Notes: generated by a model not told the origin, from the letters alone. A stretch of 64,000 nucleotides of DNA from Anaerolineaceae bacterium (GCA_016124855.1 WGMX01000020.1:248001-312000), one strand, 5' to 3'. Counted from the first letter of the stretch, positions 50,700 through 59,881 are shown. Numbers and translations are program-made.

Positions 50700-53600
50700 A
50701 TGCCTAAAAAAGTCATGATCTATGCAGCCTCCGTTGTTCCGGGCGGGGTGCAGTCCTTTACGTCAAACATCAGTCACGCGCTCGACACTGTTTTAGCGGA
50801 GGCAGGCTGGCGGCTTTCAATCCTCGGCAAACTCAACAACCGCTTGCAACAACCCATTGATTGGCCTCAATCGGCTTTCAAAGCACTGGCGCAAACGCAA
50901 AAATCAGCCTCAGAAGCGGATAATTTCAACGCCGATTTGAACGCGTTTCGCCAGCTTGTGGATGAGAAGAGCGAAGCGTTCGACGTTCTGTATCTACCAT
51001 CCCCTTGGGGAAATATCCCCTTAGGAACGACGTTACCGATTCCAGCACCGGTCGTGATGAATATCCATGACCTTGAATTTGAGGACGTGGATTATGGCAG
51101 CCTCACAGACCAGTACCGCAAGGAAGCGGAGAAGTTTGCCAAGTTGGGCAGCGCCTTTATATTTTCCAGTGAATACGTGCGTGAACGGGCAATCGCGTTG
51201 TACCACTTTCCGCGTGAACGCACCCATGTGATCCATCAAGCACCAACTGTCACCGGAAAACCTTTAAGCGATGTGCGCCAGAAATATCATTTGCCCGAAA
51301 AATACATATTTTCGCTGTGCTGGTTATCCCGACGGAAAAACGGCGCGGCACTCATCGAAGCGCTGGGCATCTTAAAAGCGAAAGGATTGCCTTCACTGCC
51401 ATTGGTGACGGCAGGCTATACATTTGATGATGTCATGCCGGAGAATATTCTGCATACGGAATATGGCGAACAGGTTAAGGCACGGATTGGCGAACTCGGG
51501 TTAACGGATTTTCTTGATCTCGGCGTGGTCGATCAGGCTGATATTCCGGCGTTGATTGCGGGCGCATCACTGGTGATTGCACCCTCCAAGTCTGAATCGG
51601 GATTGAGTTATTTGATGTTGGATGCGATGGCTTCGGGAACACCGCTGATTCATGCCCGTATTCCGGCGGTCACGGAGCGCTTAGGCACGGATAACACTTA
51701 TGCACGCTCGTTCGATCCAACGAATCCCGAAGAACTGGCAGCTCAGATTAGCGATGTGTTGGGCAATGAAGCGGCTGCGCGCAGCCGTGCCGAAAAAGCA
51801 AAAACCTTAATCGGTCAGCGCACGCAAGCCGATGTTGCCCGTGAGTATCTCGACATTTTCAAGGCAGCCAGCCAGTCACCGTGGGAAACGCGACCACGCC
51901 AGCGTACCCAAACCATGAATGGACGCGAAGAACGCGTGGCATGGCTTCTGAATCATACAACACTGCGCGACTCCGAAATTCCGGTTATTCGCGAACTTGG
52001 CCTTGAGGTTTACACTTGCAAAGAAGTGCCTGTTGGTACAGGCGATCAAAGCATCGACTCGACCCGTTCCATGTCGGTCGATTACTCAGAGGACGAAAAC
52101 TCAACACTGCCGAATTGGGTGCTGAACCGCCTCAACCGGCACAATTTTTATAACGACGGAATACCGCCGGACATCGCCGGACTCTTGGATGGTTATTTTG
52201 GAACGGTGATCGTAGGCGGCGCGTCACTGCCTTTATTGAGTGGAATCATGGCTTCCTTCTCCGGACGAATTGTCATTCGGGTATTCGGACGCGAGAACCC
52301 CAATAATTACACCGGGCTTTTCACCTATTTTGGTGGGAAAAGTTTTTGGCGGGCATTCAAACAAAAACAGTATCGCTTCTGGTTTGCACCTGCTTACGAC
52401 AGCATCACCGCATTTGAAATTCCGGCGTTACAGGAACGGGCGCTTACACTGCCGTTGACTTTACCGGATCGTACGTGGCGGGCGGCTAACCAATGGGTAG
52501 GGGACGATAACCGGATTTTGTTCTTCTGCCCGCGCATCGGCAGTGATCCTGAATATTACGGCAAAATCTACCGTGAGTTTAAAGAGCATCTCGGTCACCT
52601 GCCGCATCTGATCGCCGGTAATCAACCTGTAGCGGTTGATGACCTGAACGTGGCGGGTTATGTCAGCGATGACCAGATGCAGAGCTGGTACCGGAAAATG
52701 AAGGTGATGTTTTATCACAGCCGCGAACCGCGCCATCTGCATTACCATCCACTGGAAGCGGTGGTTTACGGAATGCCTCTGATTTACATGAAGGGTGGTT
52801 TGGTCGAGGAATTCATGGGAAAAGGCAAGCCCGGCGCTTGCGACACCTTTGACGAAGCAGCACAGAAGTTGAAGCGAATCCTTGACGGTGACGAAGCCTT
52901 CACCCGTTCGGTCATCGAGAGTCAATCAGCACTGCTGGATACCTTCAGGCCGGATTATGTGCGCCAAGTCTGGAAAGACCAGTTCTTGAAGGGTATCATG
53001 AACACATCTTATATTCCGGATTTAGCGCCCTTCGCCCAATGGAAACCCTTAGAAAAGAAACTACTTCCGCCAACCCCCATTCCATCCAAAACAGGGCGGA
53101 ACATCGGCGTTTACGTGCTGATGTGGCCTTTTGGTGGTGTGTATAAGTACATTACCGGTTTGCTGGATACAGCCGCGAGTCTGGTCGAATCATCGAACTG
53201 GCAGTTTGATCTGATCTGGGGATCACCTCTAATTGGCGATCATGGTTATCCCCCGCTGAAGTGGGAATATCAGCCGCATTCCAACCTGCATTTCAAAATA
53301 CTGCCTCAACCGTCAGCACTGTCGCAGGCTATCAGAAACTTGCGGCAAAATAACCGCGTTAGACAGTGGCGCAAATCGGCTATTTATCTCAACCATCGCC
53401 CTGTGCGAATTATCGCGGAAGCCGTATTGTTCCCTTTGCAGTATATCTATGAGGCGGTGAACCAACGCCGACTGCGCCCCAAAGGAACGCAGTTTTACAT
53501 AATCCTGAAGGATGCGCGCATCGGTAGAAGGGCGCTGGCACTGCCCGTAATCAAGCACATCTTCGTTGATGATCCCGAAGAATTGACCACTGACCAAGTC

Positions 53601-54665
53601 ACGAATTTTCTGGCGGAACTGCCGAAACCCGCCAGAGTTCCAAAACTCACCGAAACTCGGCGGCCTCCATTCCGTGACTATTTGACGATTCCCGGCTTGG
53701 AAAAGGTCGCTTCCCAATACGAAGCGCTGTTGTTGGGTAATCCTTTCCGCCTCATCTCGCCCAATACACCGATGAAAGGGCTGAAGCGGCAGCCGGTAGC
53801 CATCACCATGTATGATCTGGCGCACGAGTTCACCGAGGTGTGGGCGGAAAACTCCCATGCGATTTCGCGCGAGATGGTGCTGTGGGGCAAGCTGGCGCAA
53901 ATTATCGTGTTTGGCTCGGAATATATTCGAGATGAAGCCATTAAGCGTTACGACATTCCCTTCGAAAACACACGAATTATCCGGCCTTCACCACTGGTTA
54001 TTCGCTGGGATGCACCACAGCAGGAAGAAAAAGACCGTATTCGCGCCAAGCTGGGATTACCGGAACGCTACCTGTTCAACACGGGGTATCAGGGAACACA
54101 CAAGAACAACATTGCCATTTTCCAAGCGATGCAGATTTTACACTGGCGCGGTTTCGATGTGCCTCCGCTGGTTTTGGGCGGGACGGACGCGCTGACCCTG
54201 CTCAGGGGTGAAGCGGTGACGGAATATCTGGCGGTTCTGCAAAAGATGATCGCGGACGGTTACTGGGAAATCGGCAAAGACTTAATCATCGCGGATTACA
54301 TCTCGGAAGACGATTTACCGGCGGTTTACGGCGCTGCGACCATTGGCATCAGCATGTCGCGCTCCGAGTCGACAGTTCACGGGATGATTACCGAGTCGAT
54401 GTTGTATGGTGCGCCAGTTATCTGTTCGACTATTCCCCAGAACACAGAAGAACTCGGCCCGAACGGCGATGTGGCCTTGATGGTTCCGTTGGATGATCCG
54501 GTGGCGCTGGCAGATGCGATTGAATACACGCTCAATAACCCCGAAGACACCAAGGCGCGTGTCGCACGGGCTTCGGAATTTATCGCCAAGAAAACGTGGC
54601 GCAAGATGGCGCAGGAGTTTCTGGAAGTGTTTGAGGAAATCGCGGCCTCAAACCCGAAACGATAA
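50700..54665 (+). CDS. fused triple glycosyltransferase
   Basis: 1321 residues, three GT-B units in one chain. Unit 1 (about 1-395): SVVPGGVQSFTSNI, EKYIFSLCWLSRRKNG, SKSESGLSYLMLDAMASGTP. Unit 2 (about 410-775) lacks the usual acceptor Gly loop. It has a modified donor half (AGYVSDDQMQSWYRK, EPRHLHYHPLEAVVYGMP), so the acceptor side is unusual. Unit 3 (about 795-1321): MWPFGGVYKYITGLL, YLFNTGYQGTHKNNIAIF, YISEDDLPAVYGAA, SRSESTVHGMITESMLYGAP. Units 1 and 3 are classical GT4. Three successive transfers by one polypeptide would suit synthesis of a repeating surface glycan. Soluble; no membrane helix seen. Confidence 0.85.
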   Translation: MPKKVMIYAASVVPGGVQSFTSNISHALDTVLAEAGWRLSILGKLNNRLQQPIDWPQSAFKALAQTQKSASEADNFNADLNAFRQLVDEKSEAFDVLYLPSPWGNIPLGTTLPIPAPVVMNIHDLEFEDVDYGSLTDQYRKEAEKFAKLGSAFIFSSEYVRERAIALYHFPRERTHVIHQAPTVTGKPLSDVRQKYHLPEKYIFSLCWLSRRKNGAALIEALGILKAKGLPSLPLVTAGYTFDDVMPENILHTEYGEQVKARIGELGLTDFLDLGVVDQADIPALIAGASLVIAPSKSESGLSYLMLDAMASGTPLIHARIPAVTERLGTDNTYARSFDPTNPEELAAQISDVLGNEAAARSRAEKAKTLIGQRTQADVAREYLDIFKAASQSPWETRPRQRTQTMNGREERVAWLLNHTTLRDSEIPVIRELGLEVYTCKEVPVGTGDQSIDSTRSMSVDYSEDENSTLPNWVLNRLNRHNFYNDGIPPDIAGLLDGYFGTVIVGGASLPLLSGIMASFSGRIVIRVFGRENPNNYTGLFTYFGGKSFWRAFKQKQYRFWFAPAYDSITAFEIPALQERALTLPLTLPDRTWRAANQWVGDDNRILFFCPRIGSDPEYYGKIYREFKEHLGHLPHLIAGNQPVAVDDLNVAGYVSDDQMQSWYRKMKVMFYHSREPRHLHYHPLEAVVYGMPLIYMKGGLVEEFMGKGKPGACDTFDEAAQKLKRILDGDEAFTRSVIESQSALLDTFRPDYVRQVWKDQFLKGIMNTSYIPDLAPFAQWKPLEKKLLPPTPIPSKTGRNIGVYVLMWPFGGVYKYITGLLDTAASLVESSNWQFDLIWGSPLIGDHGYPPLKWEYQPHSNLHFKILPQPSALSQAIRNLRQNNRVRQWRKSAIYLNHRPVRIIAEAVLFPLQYIYEAVNQRRLRPKGTQFYIILKDARIGRRALALPVIKHIFVDDPEELTTDQVTNFLAELPKPARVPKLTETRRPPFRDYLTIPGLEKVASQYEALLLGNPFRLISPNTPMKGLKRQPVAITMYDLAHEFTEVWAENSHAISREMVLWGKLAQIIVFGSEYIRDEAIKRYDIPFENTRIIRPSPLVIRWDAPQQEEKDRIRAKLGLPERYLFNTGYQGTHKNNIAIFQAMQILHWRGFDVPPLVLGGTDALTLLRGEAVTEYLAVLQKMIADGYWEIGKDLIIADYISEDDLPAVYGAATIGISMSRSESTVHGMITESMLYGAPVICSTIPQNTEELGPNGDVALMVPLDDPVALADAIEYTLNNPEDTKARVARASEFIAKKTWRKMAQEFLEVFEEIAASNPKR

Positions 54666-54698
54666 AGATGTTGCAAATGTTACACAATTTGCATTATT

Positions 54699-54719
54699 TC
54701 CGCCGAAATGACCGGCGGA
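54699..54719 (+). terminator. hairpin after the triple glycosyltransferase gene
   Basis: TCCGCCG (54699-54705) pairs with CGGCGGA (54713-54719) across a 7-base loop and is followed by TTTAGG. Distance to the stop codon is 34 bases. Probably a weak intrinsic terminator. Confidence 0.5.
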
Positions 54720-54720
54720 T

Positions 54721-54815
54721 TTAGGTGAGCGCGGCGCTGAATCGACATTTTGGGTCGGCGGTTCGCTCGCGTGAGGCCACTGAATTGGCGCATTTGCAGC
54801 GGATTGCTCACCTAA
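54721..54815. repeat. 95-base element bounded by 10-base inverted repeats
   Basis: TTAGGTGAGC (54721-54730) and GCTCACCTAA (54806-54815) are perfect reverse complements with 75 bases between. No open frame of note lies within. It could be a miniature inverted-repeat element or a structured RNA; no target-site duplication was apparent. Confidence 0.45.
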
Positions 54816-54874
54816 TGCCGCCGCTGTGCAAATTGGGTCTGCTGCTGCTGTAGTTGCAATAGGTCGTCAGCTAT

Positions 54875-54896
54875 CAGTCGCCAGTCTCCAGCCAAT
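54875..54896 (-). repeat. TGGCTGG-GACTGGCGAC phrase repeat, copy 2 (inverted)
   Basis: On the minus strand TTGGCTGGAGACTGGCGACT matches the phrase at 22071-22090 with one internal difference and a divergent end. Confidence 0.45.
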
Positions 54897-54939
54897 ACAA
54901 AAGCAAATGCAATTGAACCGCAGTCGCACGGGGAGGCTT

Positions 54940-54976
54940 CGCACAGACGCGGAGGATGCAGAGATCGCAGAGTGAG
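54940..54976 (-). repeat. dispersed CTTTGTG phrase repeat, copy 4 (inverted, degenerate)
   Basis: On the minus strand the text CTCACTCTGCGATCTCTGCA and then TCCTCCGCGTCTGTGCG repeats the CTCTG(T/C)G-TCT pattern of copies 1-3. It is less similar than they are to each other. Confidence 0.4.
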
Positions 54977-55131
54977 TTTATTGCACTTCGCATACGGACT
55001 TTCAGAACAGATACAGAGATTTTGAGAGAAAAACACACCTCATTATAGAACAAAAGTTCACTGAATGTCAACAGGAGTCGGTTCGAGTTTACCAACCTTT
55101 GGACAAGTTGAAATTTGGCAGCTATTCCGAT

Positions 55132-57093
55132 TTAAGCCTGCACCGGTTTGGCACTCACTTTGATGAAGCGCTGCGCCCATAGTTCGAGCGTCAACAGGCG
55201 AAACACCACCTCAACTTGGCTGGTCTTGCCCCAGAAGTGATCTTTAAGAAGCTGCTCTAAATTGCCCCGCTGAAACAAGCCGCTGATGATGCTGTTGGGG
55301 TCAAGTAGGATTTCGCGCATACGCGGGCTGAGTTCATTATCAAACCAGTGATGAATCGGCGTGCTAAAGGGCTGCTTGGGACGTTCTAAGGCGAATTCCG
55401 GCAAGAGAGGACGCATGGCTTCACGCAGGACGACTTTGTTGCTTTTCATGCGAATATCGGATGGCAAGTTGGCAGCGAACTTGAGCAGCACCGGATCAAA
55501 CAGCGGTACACGCGCTTCGAGCGACGAGGCCATCGTTACTTTATCGGTGTGCAGCAGGGCATTACCTGTTAGCCATGTATTGATGACCAGTGCTTGCGCC
55601 GTGTTATACGGATCATCACGCCAACTTTTCGCAATGATCTGGTTGTAGGTGCGTTCTTTGTGCTGGGCTTTTTGCCACGCCGCCATCACATCCTTGCCGT
55701 AAAGCTGCTCGCGTAAGCTGTCGCTGAATACCAAACCATCAAAGGACATCATGCGGCGGATGGCTTCATCACGCGGGAGAGTGGCCTGCTGCACACGCGG
55801 GAGATACGTCGGCAGCGCACCGATAATCCGCAAGCGCTTCATCGCCGGATAATATTCCTCGATGTTGCCGAACAGAGGCCAACCTTCCTCACGTCCACCA
55901 CCGAGCAGCTTGCCCCATGACTCCTGATTTTTGAGGAGCTGCGGCAAATTGGTGTGCGCCGGATAGCCGCCGAATAGTTCATCACCACCTAAACCCGTCA
56001 ATACGACTTTGACATCCCGTGCCGTATGTTCCGCCAGCAGCAGCAGCGATACGGCGGACGAATTGGCAATCGGCTCGTCGTGATGATAAATGGTTTTTTG
56101 TAAGCCGTCCCACCAATCATTCGCTGTAATTACCCGCTCATGATGATCGGTCTTGAAGTGTTCAGCGATGCGCCGCGCATGAAGCAGCTCGTTATCGGAA
56201 GTATCCGTTTCATAGCCGACGGTATAGGTTTTGACGCGACCATTGGCTTCTTTGGACATCAAGGCCAGCATCGCCGCCGAATCGACACCACCGCTGAGGA
56301 ACAAGCCCAGCGGCACATCACTGCGAAGATGGATTTTTACCGAGTCCGTTAGGAGTTCGCGGGCTTCTTGATACGCAAGGCCAGAGGTTTGTGGAGCGAT
56401 GCTCCCCGGCTGCGGAAACTCCCAGAAAGGATGTAAATAAGTCTCACTGCCGACTTCCGCCACATAGGCATGACCGGGCGGCAGGCGCGTGATGTCCTTG
56501 AAAAGAGTCTCGTTGCCGATCATGAAGCCGAAGCTCATGTAGGTATCCAGCACATCGAGGTTGATGTCGCGCGGAGTCGCTGGATTCGCAAACAGCGATT
56601 TGGCCTCGCTGCAAAAATCCAACATGCCGTCGTATTCGTGCAGATAAATGGGCTTCATGCCAATGTGGTCAATCGCCAGCACGAAACGCTGTGCTTTGGT
56701 ATCCCACAGGGCGAAGGCATACATGCCGCGCAGTTGGCTAAACAGATTTAGCCCGTATTCCTCATACAGGTGAATGATGGTTTCGCCGTCGCCATCTGTC
56801 CAAAAGGTGTGATTGCGGCGCAGCAAATCCTTACGTAGTTCGCGGTAGTTGTAAATTTCGCCGTTAAAGACCATCGCAATCGAGCGGTCTTCGTTGTAGA
56901 GCGGTTGGTCGCTGCCTTCGACGTCAATGATGCTCAAGCGGCGTGAACCGAGGACGGCATTATGGTCGGGTGCGTCGTAAAAACCGTCACCATCCGGCCC
57001 ACGATGACGGATAAGGTCAGCCATGCCGCGCACCAATGCCGAGTCAGCACGTCCATATTTCCGTAGATCAACTGTCCCGCAAATGCCGCACAT
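55132..57093 (-). CDS. asnB: asparagine synthetase-type glutamine amidotransferase (AsnB family)
   Basis: 653 residues, the usual length. Cys2 (after Met removal) is the glutaminase nucleophile in MCGICG; RHRGPDGDG and NGEIYNYRELR complete the class II amidotransferase domain. The synthetase domain has the ATP loop SGGVDS (267-272), TGLGGDELFGGYP and ASSLEARVPLFD. The enzyme makes an amide from a carboxylate with Gln and ATP. Next to glycan genes such homologues often amidate a sugar acid or a peptide in surface polymer assembly rather than free Asp; the role here is open. It has its own promoter region within the phrase-rich bases 57094-57194. Confidence 0.88.
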   Translation of the reverse strand: MCGICGTVDLRKYGRADSALVRGMADLIRHRGPDGDGFYDAPDHNAVLGSRRLSIIDVEGSDQPLYNEDRSIAMVFNGEIYNYRELRKDLLRRNHTFWTDGDGETIIHLYEEYGLNLFSQLRGMYAFALWDTKAQRFVLAIDHIGMKPIYLHEYDGMLDFCSEAKSLFANPATPRDINLDVLDTYMSFGFMIGNETLFKDITRLPPGHAYVAEVGSETYLHPFWEFPQPGSIAPQTSGLAYQEARELLTDSVKIHLRSDVPLGLFLSGGVDSAAMLALMSKEANGRVKTYTVGYETDTSDNELLHARRIAEHFKTDHHERVITANDWWDGLQKTIYHHDEPIANSSAVSLLLLAEHTARDVKVVLTGLGGDELFGGYPAHTNLPQLLKNQESWGKLLGGGREEGWPLFGNIEEYYPAMKRLRIIGALPTYLPRVQQATLPRDEAIRRMMSFDGLVFSDSLREQLYGKDVMAAWQKAQHKERTYNQIIAKSWRDDPYNTAQALVINTWLTGNALLHTDKVTMASSLEARVPLFDPVLLKFAANLPSDIRMKSNKVVLREAMRPLLPEFALERPKQPFSTPIHHWFDNELSPRMREILLDPNSIISGLFQRGNLEQLLKDHFWGKTSQVEVVFRLLTLELWAQRFIKVSAKPVQA

Positions 57094-57194
57094 AGTTGTC
57101 GGTAGTCCTTAGTCTTTAGTCGGTAGATTATAGTTTACAGTGGACAGTTTAAAGTTGAAAGTTCACAGTCGGGAGATGAAGGCGTACTTGGACT
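57094..57194. repeat. AAAGTTGAAAGTT phrase-repeat spacer
   Basis: The 101-base gap between the amidotransferase and the paralogue array contains TAGTTTACAGTGGACAGTTT and AAAGTTGAAAGTTCACAGT. These short degenerate units, spaced about 10 bases apart, resemble intergenic phrase repeats of this genome type. No clear promoter or terminator was identified inside it. Confidence 0.35.
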
Positions 57195-57848
57195 TTAACC
57201 ACAATCTGGATAATTCAGTATTGTTTTGAAATCTAATTGACGATTGGCGCGGATTGTAGCGTTATAGTCAAATTGGACAAGGAATTGGTGTAAGAGCTGA
57301 TTTAAGCTTATTGGGCAGCCCATTGACGTACTTAGTTTGATCATTTCATCATCATAAATATGTGATACTTCCAAATAGTATCGGTCGTATCCCATACTGG
57401 GTGTCAAAAAAATGTTGCGATTAAAGCGAGAAGGTTTTCCAAGTAGCAGGTAAAAATCACCTAATGTAACCGTTTTTTGAGGGCGAAATGCTACTAGAGT
57501 AATTATTTTTGGCTCTGTGTTTTGAAATACTAGTACAAGTGGGAAGTCCACATCGATAAATTTGAGTTGGCTCCTATTCCATGCCAGTCTTAATGTGCTA
57601 GTATCGCGATCACTTATTGGATCATGAGCTACAATTTTGATCCGCCCGCTCTTTTCTAGCATTTCAATTGCCTCATCTATCGTCGTTACCCCCGGTCTAA
57701 TCCCCATGAAGCATGGCGCGGGACAGCCTTCGGGCAGCAGGAGTTCGCGTAATTCGTGGTCATCATAGGGTTGGGCGCGTATCATGAGCAACACGGCGGT
57801 GAAAAGTGCGATAAGTACTAGCAAAGGGCGCAGGTAAAAACGGAGCAT
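57195..57848 (-). CDS. CxxxC membrane-anchored protein, array member 1
   Basis: 217 residues, last gene of the array. Anchor helix about 4-24 (RFYLRPLLVLIALFTAVLLM), then YDDHELRELLLPEGC42PAPC46FMGIRPGVTT. The usual W-x-W is LRLAWN here, a single Trp. TLGDFYLLLGKP follows, and the late Cys is in MGCPISLNQLLHQ. Unlike the other members it ends in an additional Cys (YPDCG). Its ATG overlaps the stop of member 2 by one base (TAATG), a termination-reinitiation pair. Probably exposed outside the membrane; function unknown. Confidence 0.85.
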   Translation of the reverse strand: MLRFYLRPLLVLIALFTAVLLMIRAQPYDDHELRELLLPEGCPAPCFMGIRPGVTTIDEAIEMLEKSGRIKIVAHDPISDRDTSTLRLAWNRSQLKFIDVDFPLVLVFQNTEPKIITLVAFRPQKTVTLGDFYLLLGKPSRFNRNIFLTPSMGYDRYYLEVSHIYDDEMIKLSTSMGCPISLNQLLHQFLVQFDYNATIRANRQLDFKTILNYPDCG

Positions 57849-58528
57849 TATGATCCACAGGCAAGACGATAATGGATTGGCGAATGAATGGAAATGCGTT
57901 CGCCTGAAGCGGGTAAGGTGAACCGAGTACCCACTATAATATGGACGGGTGTCGTAAAGGGCAAGCCAGCGACTTCTCCATTGCCTGAGGTTGGGTATCC
58001 AGTACGGCAGCTCTGATCAAAGATCAAAAATAGATTTTCCTTATCATAAAGCGCCATATAGTTCACATAAGCGTACTGCTCGCCTACGGAATATCCAGAA
58101 GAACCTATTTTCTCGGTGTCGGGCAGTCCTAGCACGACATATACCTCGCCTAGCTGCAAAAAACTAGAGATGGTGATGCCTTCCACAAGGGATTTCCCAG
58201 AAGTTTGCACAGCCGATATTAGACCGCTGCTGGTCGGGATAATCCGTTTAGGTGTTCGATCATTCCAGTTCCATTTGAGCGTTTCGCCGAAATTGTTTAC
58301 TTCTTTTTCAATTTGACCGACCCAAGGGTTTGCTTGCAAAATCTCAGCGGCTTCATCCATAGTCGTGATCCCCGGTCTAATTCCCATCAAGCAGGGATTG
58401 GGACACCCTTCGGGGAGTAGGAGTTGGCGGATTTCATAAGCATCATTCGGCAGCGTTCGGATGAGCATCAGGCTAGCCGTAAAAATCGCGAGAGGTATCA
58501 AAACGAGGCTAAGGTAAAAACGTGGCAT
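57848..58528 (-). CDS. CxxxC membrane-anchored protein, array member 2
   Basis: 226 residues from the ATG at 58528, which aligns with the other members; upstream in-frame codons run into member 3. Anchor RFYLSLVLIPLAIFTASLML, motif GCPNPCLMGIRPGITT, then LKWNWND, LGEVYVVLGLPD and a late Cys (FDQSCRTG). It departs from the family after residue 150, with a longer C-terminal beta region (FTTPVHIIVGTRFTLP). Gap to member 3 is 17 bases. Confidence 0.82.
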   Translation of the reverse strand: MPRFYLSLVLIPLAIFTASLMLIRTLPNDAYEIRQLLLPEGCPNPCLMGIRPGITTMDEAAEILQANPWVGQIEKEVNNFGETLKWNWNDRTPKRIIPTSSGLISAVQTSGKSLVEGITISSFLQLGEVYVVLGLPDTEKIGSSGYSVGEQYAYVNYMALYDKENLFLIFDQSCRTGYPTSGNGEVAGLPFTTPVHIIVGTRFTLPASGERISIHSPIHYRLACGS

Positions 58529-58545
58529 GGGTTCAGGTGGCCTGT

Positions 58546-59196
58546 CTAATAACACTGATGGTTTTGCAGCACGTTTTTGAGGGTGGCGGGATGCAGAATG
58601 ACCTGCGCATCTCCATAGCTGAGGATGGCGGTGGGTTGGTGCCAATAGCGAGCGAAACTCAAGGGGCAGCTCGTAATGGTTCGTGTTTCGATGCCTTGCG
58701 GGATGAATTGATGGGTGATTGACATGATATAACCCTGCTGCGGTAAAAACATGGACGTCTGCGCATAGATTGCCGGTTTGCCCAATAAGAGATAAACGTC
58801 ACCGAGCGAGACTTGTGTGGTGAGGTTGAACGTGATTTGGACAACGGTTTTAGGAGAAGCGCGTTGAAAGATGACGCGCAGCCCAAACCCTTCCTCGGCG
58901 TTGAGTAACTGCGCCTGCTTTCCATTCCATTTGAGGGTCAAGGGGAAGTTATCATTTTCGATCAGGGAGGTGGAGTCACCCATTTCAACCCAACCGCTGC
59001 TTGCGAGTAATTTCATGGCCTCATCTTTTGTGGTGATGCCCGGCCTGATGCCCATAAAACACGGGGCGGGACACCCTTCCGGCAGCAAGAGTTCACGCAG
59101 TTCGTGGTCATCATAGGGTTGAGTGTGAATCAAAATTAGTGCGATGGTAAACAGTGCGATGGGTATCAGAGCGAGGCGGAGGTAAAAGCGCAACAT
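58546..59196 (-). CDS. CxxxC membrane-anchored protein, array member 3
   Basis: 216 residues. Anchor RFYLRLALIPIALFTIALIL; DDHELRELLLPEGCPAPC is almost identical to members 1 and 4. FPLTLKWNG, SLGDVYLLLGKPA and the late Cys in TSCPLSFARYWHQP follow. The C-terminal motif CP-x6-YW is the clearest version in the array and is shared with member 6. The 18-base gap to member 4 carries a weak ribosome site. Confidence 0.85.
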   Translation of the reverse strand: MLRFYLRLALIPIALFTIALILIHTQPYDDHELRELLLPEGCPAPCFMGIRPGITTKDEAMKLLASSGWVEMGDSTSLIENDNFPLTLKWNGKQAQLLNAEEGFGLRVIFQRASPKTVVQITFNLTTQVSLGDVYLLLGKPAIYAQTSMFLPQQGYIMSITHQFIPQGIETRTITSCPLSFARYWHQPTAILSYGDAQVILHPATLKNVLQNHQCY

Positions 59197-59214
59197 AAAT
59201 CGAATTTAGCTCAT

Positions 59215-59856
59215 TTATTGACAAGATAGCTTGAGAATATCACTCCATGAATCGTGGTAATTCGTTGGAAAATCCATCGGTACGATGATATCTCGGTAGA
59301 CTACAAACACATTGGATTGATAATTGAAATGGTTATTTTTCATATTACAAGGTACGTATGCATTCATTGCAAGACCACTATCTGCGTAAGTTGCCGAATA
59401 TCCCAGAATGAGATTCCCATAAATAATATTAACGTTGGCGTTTTGAAGCAGTGGATCGCCAAATATTAGTTTCATATCCCCTAATTTCAGATTTGTATCC
59501 AAAGCAATACTCGCCACGCGCCCATCGATAATCGAAAGTCTTGAACCACTGAATAGATGATCGTTATCTTTACTGAGCCACGATGGGCTGTGGTTGTTCC
59601 ATACTAATGTGATTTGGTTTCCCTGTGCATTCAATTTATAATGATCAAGCCATCTGCTTGCTTCCAATAAAGTGATTGCTTTCTCAATAGTTGTCACCCC
59701 CGGCCTGATGCCCATAAAACACGGTGCGGGACAGCTCTCCGGCAGCAAGAGTTCGCGCAGTTCGTGGTCGTCATAGGGTTGGGCATGAATCAACATCAGC
59801 GTGAGGGTAAAAAGCGCGATGGGTATCAAGACGAGGCGGATGTAGAAACGAGACAT
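59215..59856 (-). CDS. CxxxC membrane-anchored protein, array member 4
   Basis: 213 residues from the ATG at 59856, chosen to match the common anchor (SRFYIRLVLIPIALFTLTLM). The CxxxC segment is ESCPAPCFMGIRPGVTT. Then ITLVWNN, LGDMKLIFGDPL and a late Cys in NAYVPCNMKNNH. The mid-protein is more AT-rich at the DNA level than its neighbours, while the first 60 codons remain almost identical to member 3. Confidence 0.82.
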   Translation of the reverse strand: MSRFYIRLVLIPIALFTLTLMLIHAQPYDDHELRELLLPESCPAPCFMGIRPGVTTIEKAITLLEASRWLDHYKLNAQGNQITLVWNNHSPSWLSKDNDHLFSGSRLSIIDGRVASIALDTNLKLGDMKLIFGDPLLQNANVNIIYGNLILGYSATYADSGLAMNAYVPCNMKNNHFNYQSNVFVVYRDIIVPMDFPTNYHDSWSDILKLSCQ

Positions 59857-59881
59857 GGTTGTTCCCTGTCTAAACCACAAC

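Larger units (their letters stand above)
54666..55131. other. 466-base gene-free repeat-bearing region
   Basis: Lies between convergent genes (triple glycosyltransferase and asparagine synthetase-like). It contains a CCGCCG/CGGCGG hairpin just after the stop, a 95-base segment bounded by a perfect 10-base inverted repeat, and inverted copies of the two phrase repeats. Short minus-strand frames at 54812-55095 are repeat-derived and not credible genes. Confidence 0.6.

Noticed and set aside
53313..53900. 195-codon minus-strand frame within the triple glycosyltransferase gene
   Set aside because: No start signal, His/Arg/Gln-rich shadow of a well-supported gene.
54812..55095. Two short minus-strand frames in the gap before the amidotransferase
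   Set aside because: They translate the phrase repeats and have no ribosome site or family resemblance.
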